From Firm-13 sp037143795 (GTDB lineage Bacteria; Bacillota; Clostridia; Saccharofermentanales; Saccharofermentanaceae): a stretch of 64,000 nucleotides of DNA. Below the pieces are notes generated by a model. That model made no database searches. It worked only from the letters and a program-made list of their open reading frames with translations, and was not told the origin of the DNA. The translations under genes and the position numbers were made by a program. Of the stretch, positions 8,701 to 17,209 are shown piece by piece. Positions within the stretch are counted from its first letter, which is position 1, and the number at the start of each line of letters is the position of its first letter. Location: positions 1 through 64,000 of the forward strand of contig JBAWXZ010000011.1 in NCBI GenBank assembly GCA_037143795.1. Reading direction: 5' to 3'.

Positions 8701-9813
8701 TCAGTTTCCTTTCACAAAAGTAAAATAATAATCAACAATCAAATCGGTAACCCGGCCATAACTCTTTACACCTTCCTCCTGCAAATTAGCCTGCAGGTAG
8801 GAATCATTGATGTGCGTTGATGTCTCCTGCACCGGACCTTCAAACTGAGCCCAATAGGCGGCATTCTGGTCCCAGTCCCTTCTGATGCTGTCCGGAATCA
8901 TTGCTCCAATTTTGGAATAAGCGGTTTCATCAGCAATCGACAGGTCCCACGCACAATAGAGAAAAGCATACTGGTATGCACAGTATTGAAAATCTCTCCT
9001 GTCGCTGTAAATACAGGCTAAAAAACCCGCGAGATTTGCATCCTGTTCCCTCGCTATTCCGCGGGTATGGCTGATCTCATGGCAGATAATTAAGGGAAGC
9101 TGCGAATCGGGTACATCAACATTGACATTAGCCTCCCCGAAGAAAGGGAAATACATACCTGTTATTCCTGTGTAAGACCAGTAATGGGAGAGTGCAACCG
9201 GCTTGGCAATTACAGTTGTACCTGATAAAACAGGGAAAGATAACGCTGCTTTATCCATTGCCCGGCTTGCATCCGAGAGTGACTGTAAAAGACTTGTGCT
9301 TAAGACCATACATCCATTACTATCTTCAGAAAGGCCATCGCGCATCTCCCACATCCTTTGCGCAAGCCAGGCCGTTACTTCTGCAAGTTCCTCAGGACTT
9401 CTTTGCGGCGAATCCAGCGATAGTGTCTGATCAAGCGGTACCCTCGTATAATTAATGCCATGTAAAAGTGTAAATGAAATAGAAATTACTGAGAATATAA
9501 TTGCTGCGGCAAGAATAAACCGATATAAAAACGCTCCTTTATGAACAGAATGAACAAATCTGTAAATCAGCCATACCACCCAAATAATAGATGATGATGC
9601 AGCAAAAACGACTAATATTTCCGTCAGTGACACAGGAAACAGGCTTGATAAAAATTCAAACGGCCTTGCAATCAGCGGAAAGATATTAAGGGAATAATAC
9701 TCAGACCAGCTTTGGTGGCTTAAAAGGAGAGTTGGTATAAATAGAAATATCAAACCGGGAATGAAAGCAGAGCAAAGACCGGCTATTCCCTTAATGATTT
9801 GATTTTTTTTCAT
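8701..9813 (-). CDS. DUF3810 membrane protein with HExxH metalloprotease-like motif
   Basis: The protein has three hydrophobic segments in its first 130 residues and an extracellular or membrane-facing domain. That domain holds ICHEISHTRG followed by an acidic REQDANLAGFLA segment, a typical HExxH...E zinc-protease arrangement of the DUF3810 family. ATG 9813 (370 residues) has AGGAAGAGG ten bases upstream and starts just before the first helix; TTG 9870 is a possible longer start. It is tightly packed between a DUF1624 gene and hemZ. Its role is unknown; a membrane-associated peptidase is inferred. Confidence 0.75.
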   Translation of the reverse strand: MKKNQIIKGIAGLCSAFIPGLIFLFIPTLLLSHQSWSEYYSLNIFPLIARPFEFLSSLFPVSLTEILVVFAASSSIIWVVWLIYRFVHSVHKGAFLYRFILAAAIIFSVISISFTLLHGINYTRVPLDQTLSLDSPQRSPEELAEVTAWLAQRMWEMRDGLSEDSNGCMVLSTSLLQSLSDASRAMDKAALSFPVLSGTTVIAKPVALSHYWSYTGITGMYFPFFGEANVNVDVPDSQLPLIICHEISHTRGIAREQDANLAGFLACIYSDRRDFQYCAYQYAFLYCAWDLSIADETAYSKIGAMIPDSIRRDWDQNAAYWAQFEGPVQETSTHINDSYLQANLQEEGVKSYGRVTDLIVDYYFTFVKGN

Positions 9814-9863
9814 TTGTGTTCTGCCTCTTCCTGATGCTGCCGTCATGTGAACAACTTCTAATA

Positions 9864-10664
9864 TCACCAAACTCCAAGATAACGCAGCCCGAAGAGAATG
9901 GCAAGCAGTATAGGCTGATGTACTAGGTAAATGAGAAGGGAATTGCGTCCCATAAATTCAAATGGCTGAGATATTTTAATAACAGCCCGCGGGGAATTCG
10001 GAAAAAGTGTCGTCTTACTGCGATAACCCAGACGACCGATAATAACGCCTGCAAAAAAGAAGCCCAGCCAGGGAAGCATAGGAAGGTAATCACCCATGCC
10101 TATGCTGTCTTTGGGCAGGAAGCCAAGCGGGAGAAGCCAATACGTCTGAACTTTCGACGAATATATATTAATAAGCTGATCGGAAAATATGAGTATAACA
10201 GAAAATAAAAGAAGCGCAATTTCGCCTCTGGCTGAAGTTTTATCAGCATCAGGATCCTTTAGGATCCTTTTCCCGGCATCCTTTGTCTCCCAAAGTGCAT
10301 ACAGTCCATACAAAAATGTTCCTACCGTCAGTAAATGCAGAACATTAAAAAATACATAGTATTCATTACCGGAAATAATTGAATATATCGCCATAGCAGC
10401 TGAAAAGCCCAGCGAAATAAGCAGTAATTTAACTGATCTTTTCAAATTATTCCGCGAAAACTGGCAGCATATTCCGGATACAATAACAAATACCCCGACA
10501 AATATCGGGCGGACGATGTCATTGAACCAAACAGATTCCTGAAATGCAAAAACATTGATTCCCAGCACATACCGGAAATCAAAAATCATATGATGCAAAA
10601 TCATCAAAAATAGTGCAAGGCCGCGCAAAGCGTCCAATTCGAAGGCACGTTTACTTTTTTCCAT
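9864..10664 (-). CDS. DUF1624 / heparan-alpha-glucosaminide N-acetyltransferase-like membrane protein
   Basis: The 266-residue polytopic membrane protein begins with FELDALRGLALFLMILHHM, the signature of the DUF1624/HGSNAT-like acyltransferase family. The histidine pair in ILHHM and about seven hydrophobic segments fit the fold. Family members are thought to transfer acyl groups across the membrane to sugars. The start overlaps the stop of the pantothenate kinase gene (GTGATG). ATG 10664 has the better spacing from GGAG; GTG 10667 is also possible. The acceptor is not predictable. Confidence 0.8.
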   Translation of the reverse strand: MEKSKRAFELDALRGLALFLMILHHMIFDFRYVLGINVFAFQESVWFNDIVRPIFVGVFVIVSGICCQFSRNNLKRSVKLLLISLGFSAAMAIYSIISGNEYYVFFNVLHLLTVGTFLYGLYALWETKDAGKRILKDPDADKTSARGEIALLLFSVILIFSDQLINIYSSKVQTYWLLPLGFLPKDSIGMGDYLPMLPWLGFFFAGVIIGRLGYRSKTTLFPNSPRAVIKISQPFEFMGRNSLLIYLVHQPILLAILFGLRYLGVW

Positions 10665-11482
10665 CACAACTCCGTATAGATAGCAGCTCCTATGGCTGTC
10701 GCAAATTCTGCATGATCCGGCACATGAAAGTGTACACTATACAGCTGTGAAAAGATACGGAACAGTTCCCGGCATTGAGGAACTCGAGTCATCTGTCCTG
10801 TGAATACAACATCCTTAAGCCCTGTAGTCCTTGCTGCCAGAACAGCCATAGTTCCAATTGACTGAAACACAAGATTAAAAATACCCAGAGCCAGGTCTTC
10901 CCTTGCAGCATCATCAGCAAGTTTTCCAAAATTGGATGCGGTTGTTTCCATGGAGAGTCCGGGAATCTCTATCCGCGAAATGTCCCCAATACTCAAATCA
11001 ACATGTTGGAGAGAACCACCGCCGGCCAAATCGATCAGCAGGTCAAAATCCCGGACATTCAGAATACTGTTAGCCAGACCTAAGACAGTACCCCCGCCAA
11101 TTCCCGATCCGATTATATGTCTTACGACTTCAAGCTTTGCATCAACAAAGGCGGTGCCGGTACCCATGCTGACTACAACAGCATGTTCCAGCTCAGAAAG
11201 AAAAAGTCCTCCCAGGCCAGTTGCCAAAAATTCCTGGACATGAATTGTCTGAATGCCAAGAAGATCACCGCTGGGGAAGGAAGCTCCCACACCGGTGATC
11301 ATCAGACGTTCAATATCAGATATTTTAAGATGATTTACATCCAGATATTTTCCAAGTGCACCAAAAGCAGATGCAATAGGATCTGTTGCACGGACAATTT
11401 CGTGACTGATAATCTTATTTTCGAGTACACCGACAATTTTAGTGGTACTTCCACCGATATCCAGTCCAATGACTATTCCCAT
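10664..11482 (-). CDS. coaW: Type II pantothenate kinase-like protein (CoaW family)
   Basis: The 272-residue ASKHA-fold kinase opens with IGLDIGGSTTKIVG, the phosphate-binding loop of type II pantothenate kinases. MGTGTAFVDA and GSGIGGGTVLGLA follow, all expected in this family. It would phosphorylate pantothenate, the first step of coenzyme A synthesis. ATG 11482 has GGGAGGAG about 12 bases upstream, while an ATG at 11515 would place the ribosome site inside the gene. It is the gene after sepF on the same strand, with a 55-base gap. BadF-type ATPases are the nearest alternative but are less likely. Confidence 0.85.
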   Translation of the reverse strand: MGIVIGLDIGGSTTKIVGVLENKIISHEIVRATDPIASAFGALGKYLDVNHLKISDIERLMITGVGASFPSGDLLGIQTIHVQEFLATGLGGLFLSELEHAVVVSMGTGTAFVDAKLEVVRHIIGSGIGGGTVLGLANSILNVRDFDLLIDLAGGGSLQHVDLSIGDISRIEIPGLSMETTASNFGKLADDAAREDLALGIFNLVFQSIGTMAVLAARTTGLKDVVFTGQMTRVPQCRELFRIFSQLYSVHFHVPDHAEFATAIGAAIYTEL

Positions 11483-11537
11483 CGCCCGAATGCTCCTCCC
11501 GGAAGTACACTTCAAAAATTAATTAACGGCTTATGAA

Positions 11538-12101
11538 TTAACGAACCATTCTGAAGGGTTCAGCATAATCATCCATATCAGCCGGAGCAGAAACTTCTTT
11601 GTCAACAAGACTTACATTACGGGGAACTGCGACAAAGCTGTGTGCCCTGGCATCAATCGGCCTGACATTTCCATCCATTGCATATGTAGATCCGGTAATA
11701 AAATCAATTACTCTCTGAGCAACCTTGGCATCAACGTTCTCAATATTACAAATCACTGTATGTCCTGCACGGAGATGGTCACATACGCGCTGTGCTGACT
11801 GAATGTTATTCGGCTGAAGGATTACAAGCTGCTGTTCGCCGGGAGCTGCTGTCTTAATCGGTACAACTTTGGGGGCAGATGCACTTCTTGAAGGAGGCGC
11901 GTACTGCATTCTTGGTTCCTGCTGGAATGGAGCTGCTGTATACTGCTGTTCCTGCGTCTGACTGAAGCCCTGTGTCTGCGGCGCATAGCCGTATTGATCT
12001 GCAGCATAATCCTCATTGCCGTACTCGCTGTCATAATCACTATCAACTTCTTCAGAATATCCAGAAATTTTATCTACGAATTTTTTGAAAAAACCTGCCA
12101 T
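11538..12101 (-). CDS. sepF: Cell division protein SepF
   Basis: SepF binds FtsZ and membranes and helps assemble the division septum in Gram-positive bacteria. The 187-residue protein has the amphipathic N-terminal anchor (MAGFFKKFVDKI), a disordered Gln/Pro/Tyr-rich linker (about 20-85), and the conserved core at about 90-165. The core includes ILQPNNIQSAQRVCDHLRAG and FITGSTYAMDG. It has its own promoter at 12188-12216. It lies downstream of the yggS homologue, as in many Firmicutes. Confidence 0.95.
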   Translation of the reverse strand: MAGFFKKFVDKISGYSEEVDSDYDSEYGNEDYAADQYGYAPQTQGFSQTQEQQYTAAPFQQEPRMQYAPPSRSASAPKVVPIKTAAPGEQQLVILQPNNIQSAQRVCDHLRAGHTVICNIENVDAKVAQRVIDFITGSTYAMDGNVRPIDARAHSFVAVPRNVSLVDKEVSAPADMDDYAEPFRMVR

Positions 12102-12187
12102 CTTCCATACCTCCGAATTATCAGTTGCGCATTTCCTGCTAACATCTATTTGTTTATTTGTTTACGAATTAAATATTTACTACGATA

Positions 12188-12216
12188 AGTATAGAATTCA
12201 TGTAATGAGGAATCAA
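12188..12216 (-). promoter_or_regulatory. Promoter of sepF
   Basis: On the minus strand TTGATT and TATACT are separated by 17 bases, about 86 bases before the sepF start. The rest of 12102-12302 is AT-rich and holds no gene. Confidence 0.6.
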
Positions 12217-12302
12217 TAGCATATTGCAACAAGTAAAATACATGTAACTGCATAGAAACATTAGGCGCGTTTTGGGGCAGTTATCTTACATCATTAAGCA
12301 TA

Positions 12303-13031
12303 TTACTGGCTTCGCTGCCCGAAAATAGCCGTTCCAATCCTGATATGTGTCGCGCCGCATTGAATTGCATCTATATAATCCTGGCTCATTCCCATTGAAA
12401 GGTCCGACCAGTTCTGAGGTTCCCTTACCTGATTTTTGAGTCGAAGAAACAATTCATTCGACTTTTGAAATACCGGCAGCGCATCATGTTCAACGACCTG
12501 TAATGGAGCCATGGTCATCAGTCCTCTAAGGGAAATATGGGAACACTCCCCTGCAACAGTTACGATGCGATCCATTTCTTCGATGTCAAAACCATGCTTT
12601 GACATTTCACGGGACACATTCACCTGAAGCAGTACTGACGTCGTAAGGTCTTTTGCCAGAGAACGCTTCTGTATTTCAAGAAGAAGTTCTTCCGATGAAA
12701 CGGAATGAATGAGTTTGGTATGACCGACAATCAATCTGACCTTATTTGTCTGAAGTGTTCCTATCAGATGCCAGTTGGGATGAATACCCAGCCGGTCAAG
12801 TTCATCCTCTTTGGAAAGAAGCTCCTGAACCCTGTTTTCACCAAGATCCATCAGCCCCAGTTCACAGGCGGCACGTGCATATTCCACGGGGAAAAATTTG
12901 GATACCCCAATCAGGGTAAGTGAATCTTCCCTTCTTCCGCATTGCAAAAGGGCATTGCTGATATCGCCTTTAATCTTTTGGAGGCGGATCCGGATGCTTT
13001 CTTTCAGATTCTCATATTCATCAGGAGTCAT
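12303..13031 (-). CDS. YggS family pyridoxal phosphate homeostasis protein
   Basis: The 242-residue single-domain PLP-binding protein of the PLPBP/YggS/YlmE family carries the PLP lysine in LIGVSKFFP. It also has DLGENRVQE, WHLIGTLQTNKV and the C-terminal SMGMSQDY...THIRIGTAIFG signature. These proteins are not known to be catalytic and help balance free PLP and amino acid pools. ATG 13031 is favoured because AGGTGG lies at correct spacing; a GTG at 13040 directly follows the upstream stop. Confidence 0.93.
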   Translation of the reverse strand: MTPDEYENLKESIRIRLQKIKGDISNALLQCGRREDSLTLIGVSKFFPVEYARAACELGLMDLGENRVQELLSKEDELDRLGIHPNWHLIGTLQTNKVRLIVGHTKLIHSVSSEELLLEIQKRSLAKDLTTSVLLQVNVSREMSKHGFDIEEMDRIVTVAGECSHISLRGLMTMAPLQVVEHDALPVFQKSNELFLRLKNQVREPQNWSDLSMGMSQDYIDAIQCGATHIRIGTAIFGQRSQ

Positions 13032-13040
13032 ATTTACCAC

Positions 13041-14762
13041 CTACTGTTCTACTTTGTCGCCCTCGGATATAGTGTTCGGATTTGTAATGATAATCGTGCT
13101 AAGGTTCGGGACGTCAAATCCTTCCACCGGGGCAATAATTGCATACTCACGGTCATGATCTACAACAACAACTTTAAGCTTTCCGGCAGACCCGGAATTA
13201 TTATATAAAATATCTGCAAAGCCGGTTTTATAGTCCGCATCTATCAGAGAAGATGCAGGAACACGAAGTCCGGGAGTCGAGGACTGAATGATTTCTATCT
13301 CTGCTGTTCTTCTGTCCAGAAGCCTTTCAACCTGATTTGTTGTCTGAAACGCAACGAATACGCCGCCGATGCTCTGAACAGATCGAATAACTTTACAGCC
13401 AGTGATTACAATACCCTCGGACGGAACCCTAATGTTACAAACGGCATCCATCGGGAAATCAGTAACTGAACAGCCGGCGACAAGCGTAACCAGGTATTGT
13501 TCAGCATTCTGGCAGATGCGAAGAGCCGCCTCATCCTTCTTAATATTCAAGTCGTTTGATAGAATTCCCTTTGATTTCTGAACATAGTCTGCATATTGCT
13601 CCGGGGTAATAGCAGCAACAAAAGCAGAATTCAGAGTGTTCTCAAATCCATCCAGTTTATATGACACAATTCCCGGAACTACTGCACGCAAGGTATCGGC
13701 TTGTGCTGCAAGTGTGCTCTCCAGATCACTTTTACTTACGATCAGCGCGGAAAGCTGCTCATCCTGGAAATCGATACTCTGAAGGTCGGAATCCCTCTTA
13801 TCCATAAGCACCTGAACGGAAGACGAGTATGACATCAGATTGGATAAACTATCAGACAGGCTGTCCGTACGTATCATATTAACAATCGGCAGTATTTCAT
13901 TATCCGCTTCCAAACAAATGGTGTCGGCACCGCTTCCTTTTCCAAGAGCCATGAGCTCACGCTGGCGGCTGACAATTTGCTGCTGTATATTGCGAAGTGA
14001 AGCTGATGTGCTGTCGAGTCCATCCGGTATAACCATTGCGAGCTCCTGATTCTTACATACACGGCTTCCTTCAAGCGCCAATGCGACCAGGGATCCTTGC
14101 GCAGCAGAGGAAAATGTCTGCTCATCCCTGATAATCAGTGCCGTAGCTCCTATCGAATGCTCAATTGTTCCGTTTGTAACAAAAGAATAATTGGGTTTTG
14201 CCGCGACATAGTCAGTGACATAAAGAATTGCCGCAGCAGTAACAACCATAATAAGAATTACGATTACAGACAAAAAAAGCGCACTGGCGATTGTTCTTTT
14301 ACGTTGTGTTGCACGGATATGCTCCGCCCTGTCAAGAGTAGATATCTTCCGGCTCCGGGATTGATTCGGGTTAGTTATCACTTGAACATTTGACGGCATT
14401 TCCGATCTTTTTCCGCGGGGTGCATATTTGGGGGGAGCAGTCTGTTTGGGACCAGGTCTGTTCTCATGCTTTGGTTTCTGCGGCTCGTCCGCAGAATGAC
14501 GCCGATGCCCGTCTGTAGAAGACTTCGGTCCGACCGAAGAAGAACGCTGCGGTGTATTACCTGCAGAAGTACGCTGATATCCGCCGGATGACGGACGCTG
14601 AGTACTATCGTGATAAGGACGCTGAGGGCCTCCCGAAGAATTGCGGGAAAACTGTTCAAAAGAAGGGCGCGGAATTTTACCCTTCGGTGGGCTCGGAGGC
14701 TTTTTTGCAGCCGGCCGTTTTTCTGATGGCCGCTTCTCTGGTTCCTGCCTTTTCTGACTCAT
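13041..14762 (-). CDS. HlyD-like membrane-anchored protein with long disordered N-terminus
   Basis: The 573-residue protein has a Pro/Arg/Ser/Gln-rich, positively charged and presumably disordered region at residues 1-150. One transmembrane helix lies at about 157-184. The extracytoplasmic part begins with a lipoyl/barrel-sandwich-like segment, continues with a coiled-coil stretch (about 245-330), and ends in beta-rich C-terminal domains. This is the layout of membrane-fusion proteins (HlyD family). No ABC or RND partner is adjacent. It overlaps the upstream PLP gene by ATGA and abuts yggS, so a role near the division and envelope genes is inferred. No catalytic motif was seen. Confidence 0.65.
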   Translation of the reverse strand: MSQKRQEPEKRPSEKRPAAKKPPSPPKGKIPRPSFEQFSRNSSGGPQRPYHDSTQRPSSGGYQRTSAGNTPQRSSSVGPKSSTDGHRRHSADEPQKPKHENRPGPKQTAPPKYAPRGKRSEMPSNVQVITNPNQSRSRKISTLDRAEHIRATQRKRTIASALFLSVIVILIMVVTAAAILYVTDYVAAKPNYSFVTNGTIEHSIGATALIIRDEQTFSSAAQGSLVALALEGSRVCKNQELAMVIPDGLDSTSASLRNIQQQIVSRQRELMALGKGSGADTICLEADNEILPIVNMIRTDSLSDSLSNLMSYSSSVQVLMDKRDSDLQSIDFQDEQLSALIVSKSDLESTLAAQADTLRAVVPGIVSYKLDGFENTLNSAFVAAITPEQYADYVQKSKGILSNDLNIKKDEAALRICQNAEQYLVTLVAGCSVTDFPMDAVCNIRVPSEGIVITGCKVIRSVQSIGGVFVAFQTTNQVERLLDRRTAEIEIIQSSTPGLRVPASSLIDADYKTGFADILYNNSGSAGKLKVVVVDHDREYAIIAPVEGFDVPNLSTIIITNPNTISEGDKVEQ

Positions 14763-16036
14763 ATTGACACAACTCCCATTTTTTCCACGGCTCTCATCGC
14801 CGCAAGCTTAGTCTGTTCGAACACAAGGCCACCCTGCATATATGCAATATAGGGCGGTTTAATCGGGCCGTCTGCGGAAAGTTCAACGGAAGATCCCTGA
14901 ACAAATGTACCGGCAGCCATAACAACAGGAGCATCATATCCGGGCATTTCCCATGGTTCCGGCCGTACAAAAGAGTCTACAGGTGAACAGGCCTGAATAA
15001 CCTGACAAAACTCTACAACCTGCTGCCCGTTCATAAACTGAATGCTCTGGACAATGTCACCCCGTTCTGCAGACGACTTAGGATGAGATGAAAATCCTGC
15101 ACGCTCAAAAAGTGCTGCAGCAAAAACCGCTCCCTTTACACACTCGGCAGTTACATGGGGTGCCATGAATAGACCCTGTGCTATAGTCCGGTTAAAGCCC
15201 AGGGATGGTCCGATATGACTCCCGAGACCGGGTGCCGTTGCACGAGATGCCACTTTTTCTATTAAGTCCTTGCGACCGACAATATATCCGCCGGATGGGC
15301 AAAGACCTGCTCCCGGATTTTTGATGAGGGATCCGGCGCAAAGGTCGGCTCCCAAAGAGCATGGCTCCCGGTCCTCAACAAACTCTCCGTAACAGTTGTC
15401 TACAAAAATAATCACATCCGGTTTACATGTACGAACTGCTTCAATGATACTTATAAGGTCATCACTGCACAGGCACCTTCGGCTGGAATATCCTTTGGAT
15501 TTTTGAATAAATACCAATTTGGTCTTATCATTTATGGCGGCTATAATGGAAGGTAAATCCGCAGATCCATCTTCATTCAAATCTACTTCCCTGTATGTTA
15601 CCCCAAAATCCAAAAGCGACCCCATGTCTTCAGGGGCAGATTCCGAAATACCGATTGTCGCGGCCAGCGTATCATAGGGCCGTCCGGTAACGGAGAGCAT
15701 TTCATCGCCAGGGCGAAGGACTCCGAAAAGTCCCATTGCAATAGCCTGGGTTCCGGCACTTATTTGAATGCGGACATAGGCAGCCTCGCTTCCAAAAAGT
15801 TCGGCATACATCTGCTCTATTCTCTCACGACCGATGTCATCATATCCATAGCCAGTCGGTATGCCAAAATGCGTATCCGAAATTTTGGCATTCCAAAAAG
15901 CCTGAAAAACACGCAGCTGATTGATTTCACGGATTTTAACAATTCTTTCGACAACCGGTGCAATGTCCTTCATTACCTCTTCTGACATAATGAATACTGC
16001 ATCAGATACGCCATAGTTAAGGTATGGATTTTTCAT
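14759..16036 (-). CDS. Methionine gamma-lyase family PLP protein (YnbB / aluminium resistance type)
   Basis: The 425-residue fold-type I PLP enzyme has the cofactor lysine in GSLIKNPGAG, the aspartate of the ring in VIIFVDNCYGEF, and an N-terminal QISAGTQAIA segment. This matches the Firmicutes family annotated as methionine gamma-lyase-like or aluminium resistance protein, about 410-430 residues. The natural reaction is uncertain. It shares the TGATG junction with the upstream ACT gene and ATGA with the downstream gene, so the three are coupled. Confidence 0.88.
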   Translation of the reverse strand: MKNPYLNYGVSDAVFIMSEEVMKDIAPVVERIVKIREINQLRVFQAFWNAKISDTHFGIPTGYGYDDIGRERIEQMYAELFGSEAAYVRIQISAGTQAIAMGLFGVLRPGDEMLSVTGRPYDTLAATIGISESAPEDMGSLLDFGVTYREVDLNEDGSADLPSIIAAINDKTKLVFIQKSKGYSSRRCLCSDDLISIIEAVRTCKPDVIIFVDNCYGEFVEDREPCSLGADLCAGSLIKNPGAGLCPSGGYIVGRKDLIEKVASRATAPGLGSHIGPSLGFNRTIAQGLFMAPHVTAECVKGAVFAAALFERAGFSSHPKSSAERGDIVQSIQFMNGQQVVEFCQVIQACSPVDSFVRPEPWEMPGYDAPVVMAAGTFVQGSSVELSADGPIKPPYIAYMQGGLVFEQTKLAAMRAVEKMGVVSI

Positions 16037-16467
16037 CAGATACCGTATACCTCCTCAGAGGACAGTACGCGAATACCGGCTTCCGCCAGCTTCTGCAAAG
16101 CCAGCTGAGGATCCTGTACTCTTATAACGACAACAGCATCATCAGAAGTTCTTCCGACATATGCATACAGATATTCGAGTGAAAGTGCTCCCTCGGACAA
16201 TATAGAAAGTGCATGGTCAAGAGTACCCGGCTTATCGGCAATCGCAATTGCAATAACCGGTGTGCTGCTGACAGTAAATCCTGCCGCAGTAAGCACATCT
16301 ACCGCCTTTTCAGGCTTGTCGAGAATCATACGCAAAATGCCGTATTCAGTTGTATCGGCAATGTATAATGCCCTTATATCGATATCATTCTCTCCGAGAG
16401 TGCGAGTTACTTCTGCTAGTCTTCCCGACTGGTTTTCAAGAAAAACATTGATTTGTCTGACAAGCAT
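16036..16467 (-). CDS. Tandem ACT-domain protein
   Basis: The 143-residue protein consists of two ACT domains (about 3-68 and 71-138). It starts with the typical VFLENQSGRLAEVTRTL and repeats the pattern as IAIADKPGTLDHALSIL. Such stand-alone proteins lie next to indolepyruvate oxidoreductase and phenylacetate-CoA ligase genes in many anaerobes, and probably sense aromatic amino acids or related ligands. AAGGAGG precedes the ATG. Its neighbours are iorB upstream (88-base gap) and the PLP enzyme gene downstream. Confidence 0.88.
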   Translation of the reverse strand: MLVRQINVFLENQSGRLAEVTRTLGENDIDIRALYIADTTEYGILRMILDKPEKAVDVLTAAGFTVSSTPVIAIAIADKPGTLDHALSILSEGALSLEYLYAYVGRTSDDAVVVIRVQDPQLALQKLAEAGIRVLSSEEVYGI

Positions 16468-16555
16468 ATACGTAATCCTCCTTCATGGATATACAAATAA
16501 AATCTCGACAAAAACAGAGATTATAGAAGAATCCTTATAGAAGATTATACCGTAT

Positions 16556-17209
16556 TTATCGCATCAAGTCGCGCCCAAAGTGAAAAGCCTGAAGATTTAG
16601 AGGGATTAGCTTTTCCTTCTGAGCAAAGACATCCATAACCGATTCTTCCCAGACAGGCAGCGGAATTCCGGAGATATATGACAGAGCCCCCAGCATAACC
16701 ATATTAACGGCACGCGAACTGCCGGCAGCGAGCGCCGTTGCCAGTGCATCAATTTCTACAACATGTGAATCAACTGTTGATGCCTTCACCAATACTTCCT
16801 TAATATCCTGCGGGTACTCCGCTTTTCCCATAAGAACGGGGAGCGGCCTGATTTTCTGACTGTTTATGATCATTGTACCGCCCTTTTTCAGAAGGCCTGA
16901 CCAGCGCAGTCCCTCAAGTTCTTCGAAGGCAAGGCAGTAATCGGCGGTGCCCTGCTCGATAATCGGCGAAAACACTTTGTTGCCGATACGTACATATGTG
17001 ATCACAGAACCGCCGCGCTGGCTCATGCCGTGAACTTCCGATACTTTAACATCAAGCCCCAGCTTAATCGCAGCAATGCCCAACAGCTTACCTGCAACAA
17101 GCGTCCCCTGCCCGCCAACACCGGCGAGAACAATATTCAGCGGTAAAGCAGGAAGATTATTAGTACCTTTTCTGTCAGAAGGAATCTGTTTATTCAAAGT
17201 ATTTGTCAT
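16556..17209 (-). CDS. iorB: Indolepyruvate:ferredoxin oxidoreductase, beta (gamma-domain) subunit
   Basis: The 217-residue subunit has the family opening NIVLAGVGGQGTLVAGKLLG, followed by VSEVHGMSQRGGSV, which marks the gamma-type domain of 2-oxoacid:ferredoxin oxidoreductases. Together with IorA it converts aryl-pyruvates and CoA to aryl-acetyl-CoA, reducing ferredoxin. ATG 17209 overlaps the iorA stop by four bases; longer in-frame starts would lie inside iorA. Confidence 0.93.
   Translation of the reverse strand: MTNTLNKQIPSDRKGTNNLPALPLNIVLAGVGGQGTLVAGKLLGIAAIKLGLDVKVSEVHGMSQRGGSVITYVRIGNKVFSPIIEQGTADYCLAFEELEGLRWSGLLKKGGTMIINSQKIRPLPVLMGKAEYPQDIKEVLVKASTVDSHVVEIDALATALAAGSSRAVNMVMLGALSYISGIPLPVWEESVMDVFAQKEKLIPLNLQAFHFGRDLMR

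Noticed and set aside
10245..10275. Short direct repeats around AGGATCCTTT
   Set aside because: They lie inside the DUF1624 coding sequence and look like chance or codon repetition.
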